Shown: one piece after another, positions 25,634 to 34,261 of the stretch | Numbering within the stretch: the first letter of the stretch is position 1 | Layout of the letters: every line of letters begins with the position of its first letter | Assembly: GCF_003384725.1 (NCBI RefSeq) | Contig: NZ_QNVV01000002.1 | Span: 186,001 to 250,000, forward strand | DNA: 64,000 nt | Reading direction: 5' to 3' | From: Chryseobacterium pennipullorum | GTDB taxonomy: Bacteria > Bacteroidota > Bacteroidia > Flavobacteriales > Weeksellaceae | The notes under the pieces: model-generated | What the model was told of the DNA's origin: nothing | Databases searched by the model: none | What the model saw: only the letters and a program-made list of their open reading frames with translations | Program-made: the position numbers and the translations under genes

Positions 25634-27226
25634 TTAATAATAAACATTCAGCCCTACAGATGCGATCTGATTGGCTTTTCCGTTGTAATTTACTGCATTT
25701 TTATAAGTTCCGTTCATCAGCCAGATCTGAGTGAAGCTGCCAAACAATTCATACCGGATTTTGGTTTTATCAAAACTATACCCTGCATTGAAGGTAAGGC
25801 CCATTTTGGACGTTGCATCGTAGGCAAAATCCGGCTGTGCAATTTTGGTTACAAAGATATTCTCTTTTGAGCTTTGGAAGGGCTCATAGTTAAATTCTTT
25901 TTTCAGTGGGAAATACAGACTCTGGGTAATTCCTACAGATAATTTGTGAGAAGGCATCAGGGCAAATTCTTTTTCTGCTCCGATCCGATAGTTAAAGAAT
26001 GAAAGTTTTCTATCCATTACCACAGACAAATCCTTTACATGGTTTTTCCCATAATCCGCGTCCAAAATAACTTTAAATATTTCGTTTTTATAGTTAAACC
26101 ATGTCACACTGTTCTGCCAGGAAACATTCTGCTGTTCCAAACGGTAGGTGCGATACTCCAGGGGATAGTTGTAATTTGTATCCAATTGGTCCCGGTACGT
26201 TACCGAAGAAGCCCATTTTTTCCCGTTGTAATCTCCTAAAAAATTAAGGTAGAAACTGTGCAGATCTGTTTTCAAACCAGAATATTTGGTATATTCTTTA
26301 TGATAGTTGTAACTGGCATCCTGGTATTCAAATACCCTGTAAAAACGTTCTATCACATTTTTATAATCATACCCGGCAGAAAAATGGGTCGTTGCATTAT
26401 TGAAGGCATATTCTCCACCCCAGATATAACCGTCCATTTTGTATTCTGATGTTTTAAACTGGGTATTTCCGATGTACTGATTACCATACCCTTCATTATA
26501 ACGGATGTAGGTGCTGTCACTCGCCGGTACATTGCCTTTGAGATCCACAAACATGATATCGTTATTCTTATAATGGTTTACATAGCTTAGTTTTCCGAAT
26601 AGAGTATGCTGTCTCCACTTTAATCCTAACTTCGCAAAGGCCTTATAATCATAATCATCCACCTTCGGCCGCGGATCAGCATTTTGGCGGTAAGATTTGG
26701 CATATCTTCCTTGTCCTCCTATCTGTACAATCACCGGCTTTATTGGATTGTATGCCAACTGCCCGTTGATAAAATAACTTTGCTTCTGCCATCTTGCTGC
26801 GCGGGGCACCCAATAGTAGGAAGGGTTATAAATAAATGAAGAATGGGTAGTTCTTTCGTCACTCAGGATATACGGAACATTTTCTTCGGTTGTTTTATCA
26901 GCCTGTAGCCTTCCGGAGAGGGCAATTTTATCATTAAGCTTGTAGGCCCCCTCGGATTGAAAAACAAAGCTTCCTATTTTTTCCGGAGTCTGAACCCTCT
27001 TAAAATTTTGATTTGTTGATGAAAACTGAAAGCTTGTCCGTGAGAAATCCAAATGCTGAAAAAAAGAAATATACGGATTTTCTATCCTGATATTTTTCTC
27101 TACAGCACTCATATTGATGCTGTCCAGATGGGTAGTCTGAGCATGAAGGAACTGGCTGCCCATAGCAACCAATCCCAGCATACTGAACTGAAAAAACTTT
27201 ATCGTTTCCTTTTTTTTAATTTGCAT
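25634..27226 (-). CDS. Large outer-membrane beta-barrel protein (DUF6850-like)
   Basis: 530 residues with a basic N-terminus and signal peptide (about residues 12-29, ending HAQ). The rest is alternating polar/aromatic strand sequence (HFSAGYDYKNVIERFYRVF, YNYPLEYRTYRLEQQNVSW and many more), typical of outer-membrane barrels, ending in a Tyr-rich terminal strand (VGLNVYY). I associate it with the DUF6850 family that is encoded beside DUF4876 lipoproteins and TonB receptors; the number is from memory. It overlaps the DUF4876 gene by 11 bases and is followed by the peroxidase after 4 bases, so translation is probably coupled. Confidence 0.7.
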   Translation of the reverse strand: MQIKKKETIKFFQFSMLGLVAMGSQFLHAQTTHLDSINMSAVEKNIRIENPYISFFQHLDFSRTSFQFSSTNQNFKRVQTPEKIGSFVFQSEGAYKLNDKIALSGRLQADKTTEENVPYILSDERTTHSSFIYNPSYYWVPRAARWQKQSYFINGQLAYNPIKPVIVQIGGQGRYAKSYRQNADPRPKVDDYDYKAFAKLGLKWRQHTLFGKLSYVNHYKNNDIMFVDLKGNVPASDSTYIRYNEGYGNQYIGNTQFKTSEYKMDGYIWGGEYAFNNATTHFSAGYDYKNVIERFYRVFEYQDASYNYHKEYTKYSGLKTDLHSFYLNFLGDYNGKKWASSVTYRDQLDTNYNYPLEYRTYRLEQQNVSWQNSVTWFNYKNEIFKVILDADYGKNHVKDLSVVMDRKLSFFNYRIGAEKEFALMPSHKLSVGITQSLYFPLKKEFNYEPFQSSKENIFVTKIAQPDFAYDATSKMGLTFNAGYSFDKTKIRYELFGSFTQIWLMNGTYKNAVNYNGKANQIASVGLNVYY

Positions 27227-28565
27227 ATCCTCTAGGGTTTGCTTTAATCGTTACAAAATCATTGGCAGAATTATTGGTATCCTGCAATACGATGCGTCCG
27301 TTGATGATTTCCTTCGTTTTACGGATTACAGAAAGTCCTGAAAAAGTACCTTCCGCCAATCCAAGTTTATCGGTTATAAAAGTTCTTGACGCATCAATAT
27401 CAGACGGAAAATCTTTCGGTGCTTTCTGTTCTTTATCAGTAATATCAATACCGTCTATGATATAGCTTTTAGGAATCTGCAAGAATAAAGTACCGTTAGG
27501 AGCCTTGGGAGCCGCTACTTTTTTCCAGCTGGCCACTTCGGCATCTGTAGCACTCAGAATCCCGAGTCCCAACATAGAATTAACGTTAAGAATCAAATCA
27601 TTGGAAGCAATGCTCCAATAAGAAATCAGCATGTCCGGTACGGCAATATTCTGAATATCCCATGCAAACGGCTTTTTACCAATACTGATATTATAAGCTC
27701 CCATATACGTTTCAAAGTCTGCCTGACTAAGATCTACAGTGAGTTCGGGCTTCTGTATCCCTATCGCTTTGCCGTTGATATCATCATAAGGTGCCTTGTG
27801 ATTAACTGCTGTCTGTGCTACAACAATACTTTTTCCAGGTAATATTGGATACTGTGTGCCGTTTCCGGGAATTCTGATAAATATATTGGAATACACATAA
27901 TCTGTATTGGCAGCGGTACCTCCTCCAGCTGTAAGGCTCCAGTTATACTGCCCGCTAGGCAGGGTATAATTGGTCACATTGTTATTGATATTCCCTTCCA
28001 GGAAAACCAGGTATAAACCGTCAGCATAAATGGTCTGATCAGAATTGTTATGAATTTCAATGAACTGGTCTCTGAGATTGGCTCCCAGTTTTGTATCTGA
28101 ACCGGCATAGTAATATTGTTTGATCACAAGGTCGCTGAGATTTCCGCTGGAAATTCTAACGATGGCCTCAGATATATTGGCATTAACGGTTACTTTTTCC
28201 TGAAATCCTCCGAAATAGACAATATCATAGGTCGTTTCCTGGCCGATCTCCTGCTCATAATCGTTTTTCTTCATCTGAAGCTCTGCTTTGATACTGTAAT
28301 TCCCCGGCAGCACCGCTGTCAGTTTAAGATCTCCATTAGCATCCGTTTTTCCGGTAATTTTATCTCCTGTTGCTGAGTTTTCGAGCGTAAGTGTAACATT
28401 GGCCACTCCTTTGTCTGCAACATTGGGATATTTCGAAGCATCATATTTGACATTCACGGTAAAAGGTACTGGTTTGATCTCGTTGTTTCCTCCAAAGTCA
28501 TCATCTCTGCTGCATCCTATAAGGGCAAGAACAGGGATAATCAGTAGTAGTATTAATCGCTTCAT
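27216..28565 (-). CDS. DUF4876-like surface lipoprotein
   Basis: 449 residues from the ATG at 28565. The lipobox ALIGC (Cys18) predicts a lipoprotein; a run of acidic residues (SRDDDFGGNNE) right after the Cys is the typical surface-export signal of Bacteroidota lipoproteins. A carboxypeptidase-regulatory-like beta domain follows (VTLTLENSATGDKITGKTDA), then a lamin-tail-like part with FIEIHNNSDQTIYADGLYLV. The family is known as DUF4876. It lies 25 bases after the TonB receptor gene, suggesting a surface partner that captures a ligand for that receptor. Confidence 0.75.
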   Translation of the reverse strand: MKRLILLLIIPVLALIGCSRDDDFGGNNEIKPVPFTVNVKYDASKYPNVADKGVANVTLTLENSATGDKITGKTDANGDLKLTAVLPGNYSIKAELQMKKNDYEQEIGQETTYDIVYFGGFQEKVTVNANISEAIVRISSGNLSDLVIKQYYYAGSDTKLGANLRDQFIEIHNNSDQTIYADGLYLVFLEGNINNNVTNYTLPSGQYNWSLTAGGGTAANTDYVYSNIFIRIPGNGTQYPILPGKSIVVAQTAVNHKAPYDDINGKAIGIQKPELTVDLSQADFETYMGAYNISIGKKPFAWDIQNIAVPDMLISYWSIASNDLILNVNSMLGLGILSATDAEVASWKKVAAPKAPNGTLFLQIPKSYIIDGIDITDKEQKAPKDFPSDIDASRTFITDKLGLAEGTFSGLSVIRKTKEIINGRIVLQDTNNSANDFVTIKANPRGYAN

Positions 28566-28590
28566 TGTTTTATATTTTTTTGTATTATGA

Positions 28591-31311
28591 TTAAAATCTG
28601 TAAGAAATATTGGCTCCGAATGAGGTAGAAGCAAAGTTGGCATATACATATCCTCTTTCATCGTAGGCTTTAAGGTTGAAAACATTACTTACATACACCG
28701 ACAGTCTGAAGCCACTTAGAAAATCCTTGGTTACACGAAGATGTATGTTGTGCAGGGTCTTATTATATAATCCGGAAAGCTTTTCTGAAGTAGGCTTCAG
28801 AAAAAGGTTCTGGTATGTCGGATTAGTCCGGTCACCTTCCGCAATCATATGTATTTCCCCATCATGTCTGAGGTAACCTATCGGGTAGATATCATTAGCT
28901 CCTGTCAGCTTTCTGTCTGAGAGAAAATGATCTGTTCGCAGACCTATAATCAACCCTGAAGAAGCAAGGTGATAGTCGAAACTGAAGCTTGCTCTGGCCA
29001 TGGAGCTTTTGTTTTTACTATCGTTATAGATTCCGTATTGAAAATTCTTATCCATGATTTCAGGAGCCTCAAACCGGTAAAGGCCTTCATCTTTCTGGCC
29101 CGAAGTTTCTACATAACTTGCATTAAATCCTACAACCAGGTTCAAGGCCTCTATTTTGTTGAAACTGGCCATAAGTTCAAGACCTTTATCTACTGACTGG
29201 AATCCATTAACAATTCTGTTCTGGAGATAATTAAATTTTTCAGTTCCTACGATCTCAAAGGTGGGTACTTCTGTTCCTGTTATCGTCACATCTACTTTCG
29301 CTTTGTCCATCATTTTAGGAACGGTCATGGTTGTAAAACCATCAAAGAGTTTATTGTAATAGGCTGTCAGGTTAACGGTTGCAAAAGGAAACCTGTAATC
29401 TACACCAATTTCAGTTTTCCAGCTTCGTGAAGGCTTTAGATCTGCATTGTCTCCCGGCGTGACTACCGTCTGCATGATCGCTGCGGAATAATATCCAGGT
29501 AAACGATAATCTCCTAAAAGGAAGTCAAAATATCTGGGAGCTGTATACAGTTGATTGAGCGACGGAGCTTTGGAAGTAAGCCCTACGCCTCCCCTTACCA
29601 AAAATTTCCCCATCTGATAGGAAGTATTCACCCTGGGAGACACTGTGGAATAAGAATTCTGAAGATCATAACGGAGTCCGACATTAGCTTTGAAGATATG
29701 TCTGTTTTTAAACCCTTTGGTAATATTATCCTGAATATAGAATGCATACTGTTTGGTGGCATACACATTATCCCGGAAATTGAAGTCACGCATACCGTCT
29801 GAACTTTGGCCTACTGCTGTCATTGTAGTAAACTGTCCGGCAGTTCCGTATCTGCCTTTACCCAGATTGTTCCCGTACCGGAAGTTGACCCCCATGCTGT
29901 ATAAATGCACCCATTTGGATGCGGTCATTTTATTTCCATTCACACTCACATTGGTATAAATGTTAAGAGGCTTTCCATCTGCAAAAGCCTGGTTTTCGTA
30001 GCTCGGCGGAGTATAGGGAGCATAGTACACATCATTTCCAGCAGCATTTCCGTAAGGCCGTGCTCCCTGGTTTAGCCAATATCTTCTTTCTGTAAACTGT
30101 GATGCATAGCTCATTCCTATATCTGCACTGATGGTCTTGAAAAAGGATTTTGTTCCGTACTTACTGAAATTATAACTGATGTTATTCCCCAATGAAAAAC
30201 TTTTATTATCCACATTGATGATCATTCCATTAATATCATCAGGGTCCCTTTTCCCTTTACTGGTATTGGTGGTGTAAGACAGTGACAATTTGTTCCGCAA
30301 GCCGCTTTTGCTTTTGGATGACCACAGCAGGTTCACACTTGTTCGGTCATAACCTACAAGGTTGGTTCTGGGATCAGAAAGTGAATTCATGTAGTCTACA
30401 GAAACATTCAGTGCGTTCATAGGATTAATGCCGAAGCCTTTCGTAAGTCCTATCTGGTACGTCCCTTCTCTTAGGGAAGCGTCCAATCTGAGAGGCGAAG
30501 ATTTAGCTATGGTATTGACCTTGATAAGACCGGAGGTCAAATCTCCGTATTTGGCATCCGGGATTCCCTGAATGACTTCTATACTTTCGATATTTTCTGT
30601 AGGTATTTCCCGTAAGTCCACTCCATAATTCGGTTGGCCGGGCGTCAGATTCCCTCCACGGGTTGATGTATTGAAGCTTAATCCGAACGGTCCACTGTTG
30701 GCAGAATCATAGCTCTGCATATTTTCGTTATTGGATAAAGCAATATCATTAACCATTAATTGTACTCCAAACGCCCTGTTTCCAAAATCATCCCCTGCTG
30801 GCACTCCTGCGGAACCTGTTATTGAAGGACCACTCGCTGTTCTGAAAACGATATTTTTAAACTGGGTATTGTCAAACTTCTGTACAAATTGTCCCGGTAG
30901 CTGCTGAAGAACATCTCCAATAGAAAAAGACTGTAAATTCTGAAGAGCTTCCTGTCTGATCGCAATTTCGGAAAAATTTTTCTTCTTTGCTGTCAACTCT
31001 ACCCCTTCAATTCTGATTTCTGTTCGCTTGTAAGGAAATTCTTCCAAAGGCCGAAATCTCAGTTCCAGTTTTTCACCATCATTGATAACAAGGGTTTCTT
31101 TTTTATAATTGGTATTGTAAAAAGTAATCTGACATTTTCCCGTCAATATGGTTACATTCTTATTTACTTCCATTAATTTACAGTTTTTGATCCCGTCTCT
31201 CAGGAGCTCAGCTTTTCTGAGCTTGCCATTCTGAAGAAACTCCATTGTCTGGGCAGACGCCCATCCGCCGGTTGTCAAAAATGCAACAGCTGCTAATAAC
31301 GATACTTTCAC
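28591..31311 (-). CDS. TonB-dependent outer-membrane receptor
   Basis: 906 residues. The signal peptide ends near SAQ (about residue 21). A short carboxypeptidase-like or DUF-type beta domain (residues about 22-100, with LMEVNKNVTILTGKCQITFY) precedes a TonB plug: VELTAKKKNFSEIAIRQEAL, GDVLQQLPGQFVQKFDN, IESIEVIQGIPDAKYGDLTS. The long beta-barrel closes with a terminal Phe (GANISYRF). First gene of the five-gene operon (receptor, DUF4876 lipoprotein, DUF6850-like barrel, peroxidase, DUF4920). The metal-regulator-like palindrome in its promoter points to iron or haem as substrate, but this is inferred from regulation, not from the receptor itself. Confidence 0.85.
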   Translation of the reverse strand: MKVSLLAAVAFLTTGGWASAQTMEFLQNGKLRKAELLRDGIKNCKLMEVNKNVTILTGKCQITFYNTNYKKETLVINDGEKLELRFRPLEEFPYKRTEIRIEGVELTAKKKNFSEIAIRQEALQNLQSFSIGDVLQQLPGQFVQKFDNTQFKNIVFRTASGPSITGSAGVPAGDDFGNRAFGVQLMVNDIALSNNENMQSYDSANSGPFGLSFNTSTRGGNLTPGQPNYGVDLREIPTENIESIEVIQGIPDAKYGDLTSGLIKVNTIAKSSPLRLDASLREGTYQIGLTKGFGINPMNALNVSVDYMNSLSDPRTNLVGYDRTSVNLLWSSKSKSGLRNKLSLSYTTNTSKGKRDPDDINGMIINVDNKSFSLGNNISYNFSKYGTKSFFKTISADIGMSYASQFTERRYWLNQGARPYGNAAGNDVYYAPYTPPSYENQAFADGKPLNIYTNVSVNGNKMTASKWVHLYSMGVNFRYGNNLGKGRYGTAGQFTTMTAVGQSSDGMRDFNFRDNVYATKQYAFYIQDNITKGFKNRHIFKANVGLRYDLQNSYSTVSPRVNTSYQMGKFLVRGGVGLTSKAPSLNQLYTAPRYFDFLLGDYRLPGYYSAAIMQTVVTPGDNADLKPSRSWKTEIGVDYRFPFATVNLTAYYNKLFDGFTTMTVPKMMDKAKVDVTITGTEVPTFEIVGTEKFNYLQNRIVNGFQSVDKGLELMASFNKIEALNLVVGFNASYVETSGQKDEGLYRFEAPEIMDKNFQYGIYNDSKNKSSMARASFSFDYHLASSGLIIGLRTDHFLSDRKLTGANDIYPIGYLRHDGEIHMIAEGDRTNPTYQNLFLKPTSEKLSGLYNKTLHNIHLRVTKDFLSGFRLSVYVSNVFNLKAYDERGYVYANFASTSFGANISYRF

Positions 31312-31562
31312 CCTTAGAATATTTAGAGCCGCAAAATTAATTATAATTATTCTAAATAAAGAATGTATTTTTAAAATTATCTTAGTTATTTTTTCTTAAA
31401 ACAAATTATTACAAGCAAACAATTCCCTATATAAAGAATAAAAAAACAAAAATCATTCACAAAAACGTGGTATCTCACCGGTTGAAATACATAATAGCTT
31501 TGATTCATATCCAATGTGATCACTGAATTAAAAAAGTATATTAATCTTCCTGCAATACAAAA
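31312..31562. other. Intergenic region between the TonB receptor gene and the dnaK terminator
   Basis: Contains the receptor promoter and operator (31332-31360) and, beyond that, about 200 AT-rich bases in which I see no gene, repeat or structured RNA. Confidence 0.4.
31332..31360 (-). promoter_or_regulatory. TonB receptor operon promoter with Fur-box-like operator
   Basis: TAATTTTG on the minus strand (complement of 31332-31339) fits the -7 box. A TTG at -33 is not visible. At 31347-31360 lies TTATTCTAAATAAA, identical to a block in the acyltransferase promoter palindrome (23756-23769). Here the palindrome is less complete (TATAATTA-TTC-TAAATAAA, 31342-31360). It sits in the spacer, where a bound repressor would block polymerase. 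Confidence 0.5.
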
Positions 31563-31592
31563 AAACCCGCAGTAAAAATTTACTGCGGGTTT
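31563..31592 (-). terminator. Intrinsic terminator of dnaK
   Basis: AAACCCGCAGTAAA (31563-31576) pairs perfectly with TTTACTGCGGGTTT (31579-31592); on the minus strand a T run follows the stem. Confidence 0.9.
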
Positions 31593-31627
31593 GATTTATA
31601 ATTGAATGTTAGTATTCCTTACATCTA

Positions 31628-33529
31628 TTATTTTACTTCTTCGAAGTCTGCATCCTGTACATCATCTGCACCTCCTGCATTACCTCCAGGATTCTGAGCT
31701 CCGGCTCCTGCATCAGCACCAGGTTGCTGACCTGCTGCATACAATTCTTCAGAAGCAGCCATCCATGCTGCGTCTAAAGCTTCAGTTTTAGCTTTTACAT
31801 CATCAGCATTTTTAGCTTCGAAAGCTGTTTTTAATTCTCCGTGAGCGGCTTCGATCGCTGCTTTTTTGTCAGCAGAAAGTTTTTCACCGAATTCTTTCAA
31901 TTGTTTTTCCGTCTGGAAGATCAATCCGTCAGCTTTGTTGAAGATTTCAACTTCTTCTTTTTTCTTAGCATCTGCTGCAGAGTTCTCCTGAGCTTCTTTT
32001 TTCATTCTTTCGATTTCCTCGTCAGAAAGACCTGAAGAAGCCTGAATTTTAATAGTCTGCTCTTTTCCAGTTCCTTTATCTTTAGCAGATACGCTTAGGA
32101 TACCGTTGGCATCAATATCGAAAGTTACTTCGATCTGAGGAACTCCTCTTGGTGCTGGCGGGATATCTGTAAGATCAAATCTACCGATTTCCTTGTTATC
32201 GTTGAACATAGATCTTTCTCCCTGTCCTACTCTGATACTTACAGCCGGCTGATTGTCAGAAGCTGTAGAGAATACTTCAGATTTTTTAGTTGGGATCGTA
32301 GTATTTGCTTCAATCAATTTTGTGAATACAGAACCCATTGTTTCAATACCTAAAGAAAGCGGGGTAACGTCAAGAAGCAATACATCTTTCACATCTCCTG
32401 TCAATACACCTCCCTGAATTGCAGCACCGATAGCTACCACCTCATCCGGGTTTACTCCTTTAGATGGTTTTTTACCGAAGAATTTTTCTACTTCTTCCTG
32501 GATGATCGGGATTCTTGTAGAACCACCTACCAAGATTACTTCATCGATATCAGAAGTGGATAAACCAGCATCTTTTAATGCTTTAGCAACCGGCTCCATA
32601 GATCTTCTTACAAGGTCAGCAGATAATTGCTCAAATTTAGCTTTGGTTAAAGTCTTCACCAAGTGCTTAGGACCTGTAGCAGTAGCAGTAATGTAAGGTA
32701 AGTTGATCTCAGTCTGTGGAGAAGAAGATAATTCAATTTTTGCTTTTTCAGCAGCTTCTTTCAATCTCTGTAATGCGATGGCATCAGATTTTAAATCTAC
32801 TCCTTCTTCTGCTTTGAACTCATCAGCCATCCAGTTGATGATCACATCATCAAAGTCATCCCCTCCAAGGTGCGTGTCCCCATTAGTAGATAATACTTCG
32901 AATACACCGTCTCCAAGGTCAAGGATAGAGATATCGAAAGTACCACCTCCAAGGTCATATACTGCGATTTTTTGATCTTTATGGTTTTTATCAAGACCAT
33001 ACGCTAATGCTGCAGCTGTAGGTTCGTTGATGATTCTTTCTACTTTAAGACCGGCAATTTCACCGGCTTCTTTGGTAGCCTGTCTCTGTGCATCGTTGAA
33101 GTAGGCAGGAACAGTGATTACTGCTCTGGTTACTTCCTGTCCAAGATAATCTTCAGCAGTTTTCTTCATTTTCTGAAGCGTCATTGCAGAGATCTCCTGT
33201 GGAGTATACTCTCTATCGTCGATTTTTACTTTTACGGTATCGTTTGGTCCGGCAACCACTTTATAAGGTACTCTTGTGATTTCAGAAGCATCATCTTTAA
33301 AGTGTGTCCCGATAAATCTTTTGATAGAGTAAACAGTCTTTGTTGGATTCGTTACAGCCTGTCTTTTTGCAGGATCTCCTACTTTTCTTTCACCATCTTC
33401 TGTAAAGGCTACGATAGAAGGTGTTGTTCTTTTACCTTCTGCGTTAGGGATAACAACAGGGTCTTTCCCCTCCATCACAGCAACACAAGAGTTGGTTGTT
33501 CCTAAGTCAATTCCAATTATTTTACTCAT
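31628..33529 (-). CDS. dnaK: Chaperone DnaK (Hsp70)
   Basis: 633 residues, full length. The ATPase domain has [17 protein letters not shown] (4-20), the connect motif [28 protein letters not shown], and [10 protein letters not shown]; the substrate domain begins near [16 protein letters not shown]. It ends with a Gly/Ala-rich stretch and the conserved tail DADFEEVK. It folds and refolds proteins with DnaJ and GrpE in the cytosol. The other chaperone genes are not adjacent. Single gene with its own terminator. No CIRCE-type inverted repeat is visible in the 200 bases upstream. Confidence 0.98.
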   Translation of the reverse strand: MSKIIGIDLGTTNSCVAVMEGKDPVVIPNAEGKRTTPSIVAFTEDGERKVGDPAKRQAVTNPTKTVYSIKRFIGTHFKDDASEITRVPYKVVAGPNDTVKVKIDDREYTPQEISAMTLQKMKKTAEDYLGQEVTRAVITVPAYFNDAQRQATKEAGEIAGLKVERIINEPTAAALAYGLDKNHKDQKIAVYDLGGGTFDISILDLGDGVFEVLSTNGDTHLGGDDFDDVIINWMADEFKAEEGVDLKSDAIALQRLKEAAEKAKIELSSSPQTEINLPYITATATGPKHLVKTLTKAKFEQLSADLVRRSMEPVAKALKDAGLSTSDIDEVILVGGSTRIPIIQEEVEKFFGKKPSKGVNPDEVVAIGAAIQGGVLTGDVKDVLLLDVTPLSLGIETMGSVFTKLIEANTTIPTKKSEVFSTASDNQPAVSIRVGQGERSMFNDNKEIGRFDLTDIPPAPRGVPQIEVTFDIDANGILSVSAKDKGTGKEQTIKIQASSGLSDEEIERMKKEAQENSAADAKKKEEVEIFNKADGLIFQTEKQLKEFGEKLSADKKAAIEAAHGELKTAFEAKNADDVKAKTEALDAAWMAASEELYAAGQQPGADAGAGAQNPGGNAGGADDVQDADFEEVK

Positions 33530-33631
33530 AATATTTTATATTTTTTCTATTTTTTAATTTAATTTACACTCTCAATTTCTCAATATCTGTACCATTTAAA
33601 ATTTTGTGACAAAATGACAGCATAAAAACAA

Positions 33632-33654
33632 AAACCCCGATTGAATCGGGGTTT
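33632..33654 (-). terminator. Intrinsic terminator of the RHS toxin cassette
   Basis: AAACCCCGA (33632-33640) pairs with TCGGGGTTT (33646-33654), loop TTGAA, T-rich after the stem on the minus strand. It ends the toxin-lipoprotein transcription unit. Confidence 0.8.
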
Positions 33655-33733
33655 ACCTATTATAATTAGGAAAAAAAATCATTTTTTAAAGACTGAATGT
33701 GTCAGCATATAATGAACCACATGATGATGCTTA

Positions 33734-34261
33734 CTATTTTTCAGCAGGTACATAAACAGAACAATTAGCTCCATTCTGGATAAGAACTTTATGGTGATCA
33801 AATTTAATTTCCTGTTTGTAAGTTCCATATCCACCACCCATCTTAAATGCTTGTATCGCCTCAATAAAAAGTTTATCTCCTTTAGAGTATATTATCCCAT
33901 AAAGACCTGATGGATCCTGTCTTTCAAGCAATTGATGAGCTGCTTTCACATTTTCAGCATATAACTTCTCTACCGTACCATTGCTATTGAAAATAATATA
34001 GTCTTCATAATGTTTCTGATCCGAGCCTCTGCTTATTTCAAGTTTGGGCGGAACCAGGTTGAATTTTCCTTTGGTAAGGTAGGTTCCTTCCATGATATAC
34101 AACTTGTCAAAATATAGAAGCGGAAAATTTGCAGTTTGAAAACCTTCTATTTTTTTTAAAAGTCTATTTTTAATACCCTCATATTCTCTGGATTGACAAG
34201 AAAATACAGAAAAAAAAGACAGAAAGAGAAGAAATCCAATTGCTATTTTTTGTTTTACCAT
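33734..34261 (-). CDS. Small lipoprotein, candidate immunity protein of the RHS toxin
   Basis: 175 residues from ATG 34261, chosen because it gives a signal peptide with lipobox VFSC (Cys22) and overlaps the toxin stop by seven bases (ATGGTAA), a strong sign of coupled translation. A frame 42 codons longer runs into the toxin gene and lacks a signal. The mature part is beta-rich with charged helices (YEGIKNRLLKKIEGFQ, YGTYKQEIKFDHHKVL); no family recognised. By its position directly after a polymorphic-toxin C-terminus, it is the best candidate for the cognate immunity factor, anchored in the periplasm or outer membrane. This role is inference. An alternative is a processing or export factor. 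Confidence 0.65.
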   Translation of the reverse strand: MVKQKIAIGFLLFLSFFSVFSCQSREYEGIKNRLLKKIEGFQTANFPLLYFDKLYIMEGTYLTKGKFNLVPPKLEISRGSDQKHYEDYIIFNSNGTVEKLYAENVKAAHQLLERQDPSGLYGIIYSKGDKLFIEAIQAFKMGGGYGTYKQEIKFDHHKVLIQNGANCSVYVPAEK

